Positions 1-7,911 are shown, counted from the stretch's first letter. The stretch: DNA of 19,515 nt from Alkalihalobacillus alcalophilus ATCC 27647 = CGMCC 1.3604 (GCF_000292245.2 NZ_ALPT02000074.1:1-19515); one strand, 5' to 3'. The notes: generated by a model from the sequence alone, not told the origin. Made by a program: numbers and translations.

Positions 1-169
1 AGTTTGTTTTTCCCCTTAGTCCCTTAAATAAAACTTCCATTCACAACTTTACCCTGTCATATCATTCAACAAATCAAATAACCTACCAAATAAGAGGATG
101 ACAGTAACGGTTGGCACTTTTTATTATTTGAAGTGTTAAAAAAGGATAGCGAGCTTCCGTAGATAGCAC
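1..169. other. Gene-free left edge
   Basis: I see no credible gene here. A 13-codon plus-strand reading frame starts at about 103 behind AGAGG, but it is too short to support. The sequence TTGGCAC near 111-120 resembles a sigma-54 -24 element, but no GC lies ten bases after its GG, so it is not called a promoter. Confidence 0.5.
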
Positions 170-226
170 AAAAAGGCTGTCCACATAAGGTCTTTCTCAT
201 AACCTTATCGGACAGTCCCCTTTTTT
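170..226. terminator. Bidirectional terminator downstream of the nitronate monooxygenase gene
   Basis: The outer arms 175-182 and 210-217 pair over 8 bp with one G-T pair. An inner stem, ATAAGGT at 185-191 with ACCTTAT at 202-208, extends it. A run of A precedes the hairpin and six T follow it, so it could stop transcription in both directions. On the minus strand it lies about 110 bases beyond the stop of the nitronate monooxygenase gene. The plus-strand gene it might also serve would lie left of the window. Confidence 0.75.
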
Positions 227-332
227 ACGCAATAAATGCCAATATTATTTAGCTTGTTATATTTAGTTTTTCTCCGCAATAAGTGAACCGCTTACATAAG
301 CAATCAATGTTCTTTTCCATTCAGAAAAATTC

Positions 333-1304
333 TTAACGTTGAAGGATTTTACCTGAATTTAGCTTTACTAACCCTTCTTTATATTCTTCCTCAAGTTCAT
401 TCACGATTTCGTTGACTGTTTGAACTTTGTCAATCGTACCGACACCGTGTCCTGCTGATACAATGTCTTTCCACGCCTTTGAATCACTATGACTTACATC
501 AACAATGTCCTTTTTCTTTAACTTTTCTGGATCAAGTCCAGCGTTAACAATACTTTTAATAAGATAATTCGCATTGACACCACTAAAGGCATCAGTATAA
601 ACAATGTCTTCTGCTGTCGACTCAATTAGAGTGTTTTGATAAATATCGTTTGCTAAACTTTCACTAGCTGCGATAAATCTTGTCCCCATATAGGCAAAAT
701 CAGCACCTAAAGCTTGAGTGGCAAGAATATCGCGCCCATTCGTCACACTTCCTGCAAGAAGCGTAATTCCATTCCAAAACTGTTTTACCGAAGCGATAAA
801 AGCAAGTGGATTAAGCGTTCCCCCATGCCCACCAGCTCCATTAGAAACTAAAATAAGTCCATCAACACCGGTTTCTGCTGCTTTTTTCGCATGTGTAAGC
901 GTTGCCACATCTGAAAAAACTAAACCACCATAGCCGTGAACGATTTCGACAACAGACGTTGGCTTACCGAGTGAGGTAATAACAATTGGTGGTTCATATT
1001 TTCTAATAAGTTCTAAATCTGATTCATAGCGTTTATTCGATTTATGAACAATCAAATTCACTGCCCAAGGAGCTATTTCTTTATCAGGATGTAATGTTTT
1101 CGCCTCAGCTAACTCTTCTTTGATTTGAGTCATCCATTCCTCTAAAATCTCTCCTGTTCTAGCGTTCAATAATGGGAATGAGCCAATAATTCCAGATTTA
1201 CAAGCTTCAATGACGAGCTCCGTCCCTGAAACAAGAAACATGGGGGCACAAATAACTGGTAACCTTGTATTGTCCAAAAGTAAATCGAGCTTCGAATGTT
1301 GCAT
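333..1304 (-). CDS. Nitronate monooxygenase (2-nitropropane dioxygenase family)
   Basis: This is probably an FMN-dependent cytosolic flavoenzyme that oxidises alkyl nitronates to carbonyl compounds and nitrite, usually regarded as detoxification. The family is indicated by the N-terminal PVICAPMFLVSG segment, the SNGAGGHGG motif in the middle (its histidine is the usual catalytic base), and the later LLAGSV and GADFAYMGTRF segments of the TIM-barrel phosphate-binding half. At 323 residues it has normal family length. I chose the ATG at 1304 because GGAGAGG sits 8 bases before it. The frame is open to 1340, but those upstream codons overlap the ribosome binding site and lack one of their own. 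It appears to be a single-gene unit ending at the hairpin at 170-226. Family assignment is firm; the physiological substrate is unknown, since many members act on propionate 3-nitronate. Confidence 0.88.
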   Translation of the reverse strand: MQHSKLDLLLDNTRLPVICAPMFLVSGTELVIEACKSGIIGSFPLLNARTGEILEEWMTQIKEELAEAKTLHPDKEIAPWAVNLIVHKSNKRYESDLELIRKYEPPIVITSLGKPTSVVEIVHGYGGLVFSDVATLTHAKKAAETGVDGLILVSNGAGGHGGTLNPLAFIASVKQFWNGITLLAGSVTNGRDILATQALGADFAYMGTRFIAASESLANDIYQNTLIESTAEDIVYTDAFSGVNANYLIKSIVNAGLDPEKLKKKDIVDVSHSDSKAWKDIVSAGHGVGTIDKVQTVNEIVNELEEEYKEGLVKLNSGKILQR

Positions 1305-1459
1305 GAGCATATCCTCTCCATTTCCAAAGTTATTAAACAAAACAGTAACAAATCCTAAATATAAACTATCTTTCTATAATAGTGTAATAGACTTTCAACA
1401 ATTTTCCAAGTAAAAGAGTGAATATTCCCCTAATTATGATAAAAAGATTCCCTTATGTA

Positions 1460-1770
1460 TTGACTCAAATTATATATATCTGTAAATCGACTGTTCTAAA
1501 AAAGGGAGACGTCTCAACTCACTCTCTTATACTACTCCGCTCGAGTCACCCTTTAAGTTCTTCATTCCTATTTCTTTGTTGTATAAATAATCCTGTTTTT
1601 TTCACTTTTAAAAATAAAAAGAAGACATATATTCCATTTTTCTTCATACCCAAAATATTATTTGAATATTTTGAATTTAACTTGCATTTTTTGTGGTGAA
1701 CCCGTAATATAATTATCGGGAAGCAAATTTTGTTAAGACGGTTCCTCAGAGGAAACGTCTTTTCTTTTTT
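1460..1770 (+). ncRNA. Candidate antisense RNA convergent with the small membrane ORF
   Basis: A clear plus-strand terminator (1735-1770) has no plus-strand gene before it, so some short RNA probably ends there. Two possible promoters are visible. One is TTGACT at 1460-1465 with TAAATC 17 bases later, giving an RNA of about 275 nt. The other is TTGCAT at 1682-1687 with TAATAT 17 bases later (TATAAT overlaps it at 1708-1713), giving only about 50 nt. Either RNA would overlap the 3' end of the minus-strand ORF at 1746-1889. In Bacillus txpA/RatA and bsrG/SR4 the antitoxin RNA overlaps the toxin message in the same way. The existence of the RNA is inference, and its start is uncertain. Confidence 0.35.
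1735..1770 (+). terminator. Plus-strand terminator inside the end of the small ORF
   Basis: AAGACG plus TTCC (1735-1745) pair with GGAA plus CGTCTT (1751-1761) over 10 of 11 positions around a five-base loop. TTCTTTTTT follows on the plus strand. The minus-strand side has no T run, so it acts in one direction. It overlaps the last codons of the minus-strand ORF 1746-1889. Confidence 0.7.
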
Positions 1771-1889
1771 GTCTTTTCTTTGGCTTTATCTCTTATTTCT
1801 TTGATATTTTTTAATCCTAGTGTGATGGAAGAAAAGATTGTGGCGACAAGCACTAGCAGTTGTAAAAAAGGCTCAAGCCACTCCAACAC
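1746..1889 (-). CDS. Small membrane protein, candidate type I toxin
   Basis: This 47-residue ORF starts with GTG behind GGGGGAG at a six-base spacing, a strong ribosome binding site. The product begins LEWLEPFLQLLVLVA, has one hydrophobic helix at about residues 7-26, and ends in a lysine/arginine-rich tail (residues 27-45, roughly fifteen basic residues against four acidic) closing with KKKRRFL. A hydrophobic helix with a basic tail fits the general shape of Bacillus type I toxins and other small membrane proteins, but I recognise no sequence family. A possible extended -10 promoter (TG-A-TACAAT on the minus strand, 2018-2026) lies about 130 bases upstream. The convergent terminator across its 3' end supports an antisense-regulated gene. 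It could instead be a harmless small membrane protein or a chance ORF. Confidence 0.55.
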   Translation of the reverse strand: MLEWLEPFLQLLVLVATIFSSITLGLKNIKEIRDKAKEKTKKKRRFL

Positions 1890-2266
1890 GATTATCTCCC
1901 CCTTTTCTTATAAAACAAGCCCTACACAGTAATGATTAAACTGGTAAGACTCATTTTCCAAAGTGAATACTAAAAAAATTACACTTTAAGATAATTATGG
2001 AATATATGTCACTTTTAATTGTATCATATTCGTAACCTTACTGGTACAAATATGAGAATATTCGTTCGATTATACCGGTTGACATTTTATATTACAATAT
2101 TAATTATTACTTAATCCCTAAAATAAATAATGGAATTTCATAATAAAAAGGAAGATGGTAATAAAGTTATGACAAAGGTCGACTTATCTCTACTTCGGTT
2201 TAAAAAATACCTATCCATCCCATTCCTTCAATATATTAAAATAACATCTAGTCCATTTCCACTTAC
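1890..2266. other. Gene-free stretch before the mutS2-like gene's 3' end
   Basis: AT-rich, with no convincing gene. It contains a possible minus-strand extended -10 (2018-2026) that could drive the small ORF. A plus-strand TTGACA at about 2080 is followed 17 bases later by AATTAT. The plus-strand reading frame that follows (2130-2357) runs into the coding sequence of the mutS2-like gene and has no visible protein features. I see no obvious terminator for the mutS2-like gene here. Confidence 0.4.
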
Positions 2267-4168
2267 TTATTGTTTGTTTCTTCTTATCTCCTTCTCAATT
2301 TCCCTTAAAGCTTTTTTTGAACCTCTTTCCAGGTCATGCTGCATTTTTCGAGTTTGATAGTCAACAAACAAAGTGTCTATGTCATAACCTTCTGGATATA
2401 ATTCTTTTGCTTCGAGTTCTAAACTCATTCGTTTAATATTAGCTTCTTTTAATTCTTCATTATGGAAGACGATAACATTATAAAAGGCGTCGACTTCTTT
2501 ATAAATAATTCCAAAACCATCATAGTCGAATAATTTAACTCGGTCTCCTCTTTTATAATCATATTTCACTTTCGGCTCCACTTGAAGCGCTTTTGGTTTC
2601 CTGATGATATCCGGATTGACTAGGTTAAAGTGATAATCTTTGTTTTGCATATAACCCTTTGCTCTTTGTAACACCTGTTCATTGATTTGCATTTTCCTTG
2701 ATATCCATAGAGCATTGCTTTCCCCTGATTTGCCAATCATTAATTGATATAATGGCTCCAATGTTTGCTGATTAAACTGCATCGCAGCATTCATAAAATC
2801 ATCGTGCTGTTCAGAATAACGTTTAATTTCCCCATAGTGGGTAGTCGCGACAGTCATACAACCCATTTGATAAAATTCATCTAAAATTGATATAGCAAGT
2901 GCAGCACCTTCATTCGGCTCTGTGCCGCTGCCAATTTCATCAAATAGCAAGAGCGTATGATTATTTGCTTGCTTCATAATTTCGGATACATTTTTCATAT
3001 GAGACGAAAATGTACTTAAAGCATTTTCTAAACTTTGATTATCACCAATGTCAACAAATATATTTTCAAAAATCGATACTTCTGTTTCTTTATCAGCCTT
3101 TATATGAAAACCGGACATCACAGCCATGGTCAACAGGCCTATCGTTTTCAAAACAATTGTTTTACCACCAGCATTAGGCCCTGTAATAACTAAACTCCGA
3201 TAATCTTCTCCGATTTCAAATTGTAGAGGGACGACCTTTCCTGTTAGAAGTGGATGTTGACCACCAACTATCTTTATATAGCCATGTTCATTCACTTTTG
3301 GTTCAATCCCTTGAATGACTTTACTGAACTTCGCCTTCGCAAAAACCATATCATATTGACTAATAAGATCCATATTCATTTTGAGTTCATGATTCTTTTC
3401 GATGATCATTCCTGATAAAGTGGCTAGTATTTGATATTCCTCCATTGTCTCTTCCGCTTTTAGACTTGCTAGTTCTCCATTTAACTTCGCTACTGTACTC
3501 GGTTCGAGAAAAACGGTGGAACCTTTAGAAGAAACTTCAACAATGGTTCCCGAAACTTGATTTTTATAAGAGGCTTTTATTGGAATCGTCAACCTGCCAT
3601 CTTTTTTACTAATAAAAAATTCTTGAATGTACTTTTTATTAGCACTGCTATTTAAAAATTTATGGAGTCGGTCATTCATTTTTTCTTCCGTCAGATCGAT
3701 TTGTCTACGAATTCGCTTTAGTTCCTTACTCGCTTGTGCATCCACACGGTTATTTTTAATACAATGATTGATTTCTTCTTCTACATTTTGTAATTCAGAC
3801 ATTGAAAGGGCATACGATGATAAAACCGGAGCAAAAAATTCCTTCGCTAACATAAATGATTTCATTTTTCGGCATCCCCTTAAAAAGTCGGAGATGCTAA
3901 TTAATTCACTCGGGTCTAAAATCATCCCTTTTTCAAGCTTTTGTACGATATTTTCTATATTTGAAACACCCATAAAAGGGATATGGCTTTCTGCATCTAA
4001 AATCGCTCTTGCCTCCGTTGTCTCATTTAAACGGTTCTTGACAACTTTTAGTTGAGAGCTCGGTTTCAGTTTATCGAGTAGTTGCTTCCCTAATCCACTT
4101 ACACAATAAGATTTTACGATTTGTTTAAGCTCCTCATATTGTAACTTTTCAAATGTTGATTGATTCAT
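2267..4168 (-). CDS. MutS2-like ATPase lacking the Smr nuclease domain
   Basis: This 633-residue protein has the MutS2 plan: an N-terminal core and lever/clamp region (about 1-290), then an ABC-type ATPase. Walker A is TGPNAGGKT (329-337). The DNQSLENALSTFSSH signature is at 376-390, Walker B is LLLFDEIGSG (406-415), and ATTHYG at 441-446 is the H-loop. MutS2 enzymes bind branched DNA or act on collided ribosomes, and the Bacillus protein is about 785 residues with a C-terminal Smr domain. Here the C-terminus stops after a small GDRVKLFDYDGFG segment (541-553) and a basic helical end; no LDLRG or HGxG Smr motif is present. There is no N-terminal mismatch-recognition domain, so classical MutS mismatch repair is unlikely. 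AGGAG lies 8 bases before the ATG. It stands alone, and its cellular role cannot be read from context. Confidence 0.85.
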   Translation of the reverse strand: MNQSTFEKLQYEELKQIVKSYCVSGLGKQLLDKLKPSSQLKVVKNRLNETTEARAILDAESHIPFMGVSNIENIVQKLEKGMILDPSELISISDFLRGCRKMKSFMLAKEFFAPVLSSYALSMSELQNVEEEINHCIKNNRVDAQASKELKRIRRQIDLTEEKMNDRLHKFLNSSANKKYIQEFFISKKDGRLTIPIKASYKNQVSGTIVEVSSKGSTVFLEPSTVAKLNGELASLKAEETMEEYQILATLSGMIIEKNHELKMNMDLISQYDMVFAKAKFSKVIQGIEPKVNEHGYIKIVGGQHPLLTGKVVPLQFEIGEDYRSLVITGPNAGGKTIVLKTIGLLTMAVMSGFHIKADKETEVSIFENIFVDIGDNQSLENALSTFSSHMKNVSEIMKQANNHTLLLFDEIGSGTEPNEGAALAISILDEFYQMGCMTVATTHYGEIKRYSEQHDDFMNAAMQFNQQTLEPLYQLMIGKSGESNALWISRKMQINEQVLQRAKGYMQNKDYHFNLVNPDIIRKPKALQVEPKVKYDYKRGDRVKLFDYDGFGIIYKEVDAFYNVIVFHNEELKEANIKRMSLELEAKELYPEGYDIDTLFVDYQTRKMQHDLERGSKKALREIEKEIRRNKQ

Positions 4169-4206
4169 TCTTTCTTCTCCTCACTATGGTTGAATGACAT
4201 TCATAA

Positions 4207-4437
4207 ATGAAGATACCTACCGATTAAATTTCAATTGTTAAGGCGATTGCTTTTAGAATTCGCTATTTGATTTTCTCCGCTAGCTAAAATATACATATAA
4301 AAAAAGCTGCGGAGATACCGCAGCTTTTTACATTTACAAGGCTTACGTCATTATGAAAGTTACGCAAATAAGCCAATAAAACTAATGGCTCCCCTCAAAA
4401 AATGACACACTTTATAAAGTATTGTAGGTATCTTCAT
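4207..4437. repeat. 231-bp stretch bounded by a perfect 14-bp inverted repeat
   Basis: ATGAAGATACCTAC at 4207-4220 recurs as its exact reverse complement at 4424-4437. Between them lie the strong hairpin at 4299-4329 and a second dyad (GGCTTA at 4340-4345 with TAAGCC at 4369-4374). No ORF with a start and ribosome binding site fills it. It could be a small non-autonomous mobile or dispersed repeat, or a regulatory structure upstream of the mutS2-like gene. I see no target-site duplication outside the arms, so the mobile interpretation is unproven. Confidence 0.4.
4299..4329. terminator. Symmetric hairpin terminator upstream of the mutS2-like gene
   Basis: AAAAAGCTGCGG (4301-4312) pairs perfectly with CCGCAGCTTTTT (4318-4329) around a five-base loop, so it can act in both directions. 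It lies about 130 bases upstream of the mutS2-like start and 457 bases beyond the pdxT terminator, so it does not obviously end any annotated gene. TCTCCGC at 4274-4280 is complementary to GCGGAGA at 4309-4315. On the plus strand that pairing would be mutually exclusive with the hairpin. Confidence 0.65.
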
Positions 4438-4785
4438 AGGTTTGAAATAAATCCACAACAAATAAAGAGATTGAAATACCCTTTTTCTGAATTTATCTCA
4501 TTAAATTTTTCCTATTTAGAACCTACCGCACTCACAAAAAGCACCTCTCATTTATATTCATTTTTCATAATTGAAATCTAATCGTTAAGCAACATGTTAC
4601 TATGGTTAAAAGAAAAAGTAAACCTTTACTTCTTCCTATTGTGTTTTTGTTGTCTCCACCTGCTATTGATGACTACTTTTTCCCTTCCTCCTTTTGTTGT
4701 ATCCTGTATCCTATCTAATAATTTTCACAACCAACTTGCCTCTTTCTCTTGTGGGGAGACATGTGTGACTATATCTTTCACTTAT
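4438..4785. other. Gene-free stretch between the repeat and the pdxT terminator
   Basis: No supported gene. A plus-strand frame of 84 codons (4594-4848) is open, but it has no ribosome binding site, reads into the pdxT terminator and shows no family features. AAAGGAGG on the minus strand near 4690 is not followed by a start codon at a usable spacing. Confidence 0.4.
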
Positions 4786-4833
4786 AAAAAAAGCCTGTCG
4801 ACTCCCTCGATTACGAGACTTTGCCGACAAGCT
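4786..4833 (-). terminator. Terminator of the pdxS-pdxT operon
   Basis: On the minus strand the arms at 4825-4833 and 4792-4800 pair over 9 bp with one G-T pair and are followed by seven T. The loop contains a small inner CTCG/CGAG stem. It lies about 60 bases beyond the pdxT stop codon. Confidence 0.75.
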
Positions 4834-4893
4834 AACACCTCCCTCTAAATTTCAGAGGCTTTGATTATTTTATATTAGTTACCTTAATTATTT

Positions 4894-5493
4894 TCACCGT
4901 GATAAAGTCGTTTTAGTCGCCAGCTTTTCTTCAACCATCTTAATAAAAAATGCATGCATTCTTGAATCATCCGTTAGCTCTGGATGATAGGAGCAGGCTA
5001 AAAATGGGCCTTGTTTGACAGCGACAATTTCTCCACCATACTCACTTAAAACTTCAACATCTCTCCCCACTTCTTTGACAAGTGGAGCTCGAATAAAGAC
5101 AGCTTGTAAGTCTTCCGCAATACCCGCAACATTTAAATGAACCTCAAAACTTTCCCTTTGTCGGCCAAATGCATTTCGTTCCACAACCATATCGATAAAT
5201 CCTAAATGTCCTTCTTCTTTATCGACGAGAGATTGAGCCATTAAAATCATGCCAGCACATGTACCGAATACAGGTTTACCTGCTTCACCAAAAGCTCGTA
5301 AAGGTTCTAGAAAATCATATTTATCAATGAGTTTCCTCATCGTAGTAGATTCCCCACCAGGTAAAACTAAACCATCGATTTCTTTTAGCTGCTCTGGACG
5401 TTTAATTTCCTTTGCCAAAGCTCCATTGTTTTCAAGGAAACGAACATGCTCAGAGACAGCTCCTTGTAAGGAAAGGACGCCAATTGTTGCCAT
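4894..5493 (-). CDS. pdxT: Pyridoxal 5'-phosphate synthase glutaminase subunit
   Basis: PdxT hydrolyses glutamine and passes the ammonia to PdxS in the cytosolic PLP synthase complex. The 199-residue protein is a typical class I-like glutaminase: GGEST at 46-50, the nucleophile Cys79 in FGTCAG, and His170 and Glu172 in SYHPELT complete the triad. VVERNAFGRQRESFE is the conserved PdxT segment. The ATG at 5493 shares its A with the pdxS stop codon (TAATG), which implies translational coupling. The frame also allows a TTG start two codons earlier, closer to AGGAG, but the ATG matches the usual MxTIGVLxLQG beginning. It is the last gene of the pdxS-pdxT operon and is followed by a strong terminator. 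Confidence 0.97.
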   Translation of the reverse strand: MATIGVLSLQGAVSEHVRFLENNGALAKEIKRPEQLKEIDGLVLPGGESTTMRKLIDKYDFLEPLRAFGEAGKPVFGTCAGMILMAQSLVDKEEGHLGFIDMVVERNAFGRQRESFEVHLNVAGIAEDLQAVFIRAPLVKEVGRDVEVLSEYGGEIVAVKQGPFLACSYHPELTDDSRMHAFFIKMVEEKLATKTTLSR

Positions 5494-6380
5494 TACCAAC
5501 CGCGCTCCTGCATACGCTCTGCTTGTGATAAAGTTGAGATTTCAATTCCTTTCATCGCGCTTCCTAAATCTTTAGATAACTCCGCGATTAATTTATAATC
5601 TGTATAATGAGTTGTCGCTTCTACAATCGCTCTCGCAAACTTTTCTGGATTATCTGATTTAAAAATTCCTGAACCAACAAAGACACCATCTGCTCCTAAT
5701 TGCATCATTAACGCCGCATCAGCAGGAGTAGCGACTCCACCAGCAGCAAAGTTAACAACTGGGAATTTACCCGTCTCTTTAATTTCTAATAATAATTCAT
5801 ATGGAGCACCAAGGTTTTTGGCTTCAGTCATTAATTCATCTACTGACATCGCAACAACTTGTTTAATCTGAGCTTGCATTTGTCTCATATGGCGAACAGC
5901 TTCCACGATGTTTCCTGTTCCTGGCTCTCCTTTAGTACGGATCATGGATGCCCCTTCACCAATTCTACGAGCTGCTTCGCCTAAATCACGAGCACCACAT
6001 ACGAATGGAACAGTGAAATCACGTTTATTTAAGTGATACACTTCATCAGCAGGAGTTAATACTTCACTTTCATCAATGTAGTCCACACCCATCGCTTCCA
6101 AAATGCGTGCCTCAACAATATGGCCAATTCTCGCTTTAGCCATTACAGGAATAGAAACAGCGTTCATAACTTCCTCCATAATAGTCGGGTCAGCCATTCT
6201 TGCGACACCACCAGCAGCACGAATATCAGATGGTACTCGTTCTAGGGCCATTACAGCAACTGCTCCAGCTTCTTCCGCGATTTTCGCTTGCTCAGCATTG
6301 ATGACATCCATAATAACGCCACCTTTTTGCATTTCAGCCATACCTCTTTTAACTTTATCAGTACCTAGTAATTTTTCCAT
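5493..6380 (-). CDS. pdxS: Pyridoxal 5'-phosphate synthase lyase subunit
   Basis: PdxS builds PLP from ribose 5-phosphate, glyceraldehyde 3-phosphate and ammonia delivered by PdxT, as a dodecamer carrying up to twelve PdxT subunits. The 295-residue sequence is close to the Bacillus enzyme throughout: GVIMDVINAEQA, PVMAKARIGH with Lys82 as the ribose-binding lysine, RTKGEPGTG with Lys150 as the second catalytic lysine, Asp25, and the C-terminal MQERGW. I chose the ATG at 6380 because GGAGAGG is 8 bases upstream; an in-frame GTG three codons earlier overlaps that site. It is first in the operon, overlaps pdxT by one base and is divergent from pdxR, its likely activator. Confidence 0.98.
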   Translation of the reverse strand: MEKLLGTDKVKRGMAEMQKGGVIMDVINAEQAKIAEEAGAVAVMALERVPSDIRAAGGVARMADPTIMEEVMNAVSIPVMAKARIGHIVEARILEAMGVDYIDESEVLTPADEVYHLNKRDFTVPFVCGARDLGEAARRIGEGASMIRTKGEPGTGNIVEAVRHMRQMQAQIKQVVAMSVDELMTEAKNLGAPYELLLEIKETGKFPVVNFAAGGVATPADAALMMQLGADGVFVGSGIFKSDNPEKFARAIVEATTHYTDYKLIAELSKDLGSAMKGIEISTLSQAERMQERGW

Positions 6381-6421
6381 ATGTAGCACCTCTCCATTTG
6401 CAATAGTTTGATTTGTTTATT

Positions 6422-6427
6422 ATTATA
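6422..6427 (-). promoter_or_regulatory. pdxS promoter -10 box
   Basis: A perfect TATAAT on the minus strand predicts transcription from about 6415, a 35-base leader. No good -35 sits at the right spacing, which fits a promoter that needs an activator, here presumably PdxR. This is inference from sequence only. Confidence 0.5.
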
Positions 6428-6452
6428 AAAATAGTTTGGTTGTATTAAAAGT

Positions 6453-6482
6453 GTCAGTTTTTAATAATTTAATGAGGTCAGT
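6453..6482. promoter_or_regulatory. Candidate PdxR operator, two GTCAGT direct repeats
   Basis: GTCAGTTTTTAA (6453-6464) and GTCAGTATTTTA (6477-6488) are direct repeats 24 bases apart, centred between the divergent pdxS promoter and the pdxR start. MocR regulators commonly bind direct repeats. Seen from pdxS, the repeats lie upstream of the -10 box, as expected for activation; for pdxR they lie close to its own start, which would suit self-repression. Confidence 0.45.
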
Positions 6483-6504
6483 ATTTTATGGAGTGTGAAT
6501 ATAG

Positions 6505-7911
6505 ATGAATATGCTTTGGTGTGAGTTGGATCGAGAAAGTGCAACACCCTTATACGAACAGTTATACTTATATATAAAAAATGAAATCGCTGACGGTCGA
6601 CTTGAATATGGAACCAAACTTCCTTCCAAACGAAAATTAGCTGATTTTCTTAAATTAAGCCAAAATACGGTTGAAACAGCCTATGATCAACTGAGTGCAG
6701 AAGGTTATGTTGAAGTGATTCCTAGAAAAGGTTTTTTCGTGCAAGCTTTTGAGGATTTAGGATATACAACATCAAATGAACCAAATGTCGAAGTGTTACA
6801 GAAAAAGAAGGACTCTATTCGCTTTAATTTTCACCCAAGTCATATTGATACGAAAAACTTTCCTTTTGACAAATGGCGAAAATATACAAAGAATACACTC
6901 GATGTTCACAATCACCACTTACTCTTGTTAGGTGATAACCAAGGGGAATATGAATTGCGTCATGAAATTTCTCAATATTTATATCACTCACGAGGGGTTC
7001 AATGTAGTCCTCGGCAAATCATTGTTGGTGCTGGTATCGAAGTCCTCTTGCAGCAGCTTGTTCTCTTATTTGGCGAACAGAAGGTATATGGAGTCGAGGA
7101 CCCTGGTTATCATTTAATGTTAAAAATTTTAAAAAACTATCCTCATGAAGTGATTCCACTAAATGTTGATGAAGAAGGTGTTCGTGTTAAAGAAGTGATC
7201 GGCTCTAATATTAATATTGTTTATGCCACACCCTCACACCACTTTCCATATGGAAGTGTTTTATCTGTTAATCGTCGAAAACGGTTGTTGAACTGGGCGG
7301 AAGGTGACAAGGAACGATTTATTATTGAGGACGATTACGATAGTGAGTTTCGTTATACAGGAAAAACGATCCCCTCTTTACATAGCATGGATTTTTCCGA
7401 AAAAGTCATTTATTTAGGGACCTTTTCAAAATCACTAATGCCGTCGGTTCGTATTAGTTATATGGTCTTACCTAAACCATTACTTCAACTTTATCAAAAT
7501 AAATTCTCCTTCTATCATTCAACCGTGTCTCGGATTGATCAAACGGTATTGACAGAGTTTATGAAACATGGAGACTTCGAGAAACATTTAAACCGAATGC
7601 GAAAAATTTATCGCCGTAAGCTCGAGAAAGTATTAAGTTTATTAAAACCATATGAAGAGGGATTAACGATTATTGGGGAGCGTTCAGGTTTACACATCGT
7701 CCTCATTGTCAAAAATGGCATGAATGAATCCACTTTAGTTAAAAAAGCTGCCGATGCGAACTTAAAAGTTTACCCCCTCTCTGCCTATTCGATGGCCATT
7801 GATGATACGTCACCACCTCGAATATTGCTCGGATTTGCCGGGATTGCGGAAGAAGACTTGGAGTTAGCCGTTACAACGTTGTTGAAGACATGGGGATATC
7901 AGCATAAATGA
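6505..7911 (+). CDS. pdxR: MocR/GntR-family regulator of PLP synthesis
   Basis: The 468-residue protein fuses an N-terminal GntR winged helix (helix-turn-helix about 37-70, KLPSKRKLADFLKLSQNTVE) to a fold-type I aminotransferase-like domain (about 110-465). The PLP-binding signature is present: GTFSKSLMPSVR with Lys309 as Schiff-base lysine, and DDYDSEFRY at 276-284. Such proteins sense PLP or a related ligand and rarely act as enzymes. Its position divergent from pdxS identifies the target: PdxR proteins activate pdxST when PLP is low. The start at 6505 directly follows an in-frame stop. Its GGAG is 11 bases away, a little far, so expression may be low. The gene ends just before a strong terminator. 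Confidence 0.92.
   Translation: MNMLWCELDRESATPLYEQLYLYIKNEIADGRLEYGTKLPSKRKLADFLKLSQNTVETAYDQLSAEGYVEVIPRKGFFVQAFEDLGYTTSNEPNVEVLQKKKDSIRFNFHPSHIDTKNFPFDKWRKYTKNTLDVHNHHLLLLGDNQGEYELRHEISQYLYHSRGVQCSPRQIIVGAGIEVLLQQLVLLFGEQKVYGVEDPGYHLMLKILKNYPHEVIPLNVDEEGVRVKEVIGSNINIVYATPSHHFPYGSVLSVNRRKRLLNWAEGDKERFIIEDDYDSEFRYTGKTIPSLHSMDFSEKVIYLGTFSKSLMPSVRISYMVLPKPLLQLYQNKFSFYHSTVSRIDQTVLTEFMKHGDFEKHLNRMRKIYRRKLEKVLSLLKPYEEGLTIIGERSGLHIVLIVKNGMNESTLVKKAADANLKVYPLSAYSMAIDDTSPPRILLGFAGIAEEDLELAVTTLLKTWGYQHK

Noticed and set aside
108..135. Possible sigma-54 promoter at TTGGCAC
   Set aside because: The base pair ten positions after GG is TA rather than GC, and no gene lies suitably downstream.
1418..1699. 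Plus-strand 93-codon open frame
   Set aside because: No ribosome binding site, low-complexity phenylalanine/serine-rich translation typical of AT-rich noncoding DNA, and no family features.
2130..2357. Plus-strand 75-codon open frame behind a TTGACA-like promoter
   Set aside because: Its second half runs antisense through the end of the mutS2-like gene, the ribosome binding site is poor, and the product has no recognisable features.
4594..4848. Plus-strand 84-codon open frame with hydrophobic start
   Set aside because: No ribosome binding site, and its 3' part runs through the pdxT terminator. The hydrophobic look comes from T-rich DNA.
4834..4860. Minus-strand GGGAGG followed by TTG, opening a 39-codon frame downstream of pdxT
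   Set aside because: The frame reads straight through the pdxT terminator stem, and its translation shows no structure. A T-box or serS leader was also considered, but no T-box motif or serS is present.
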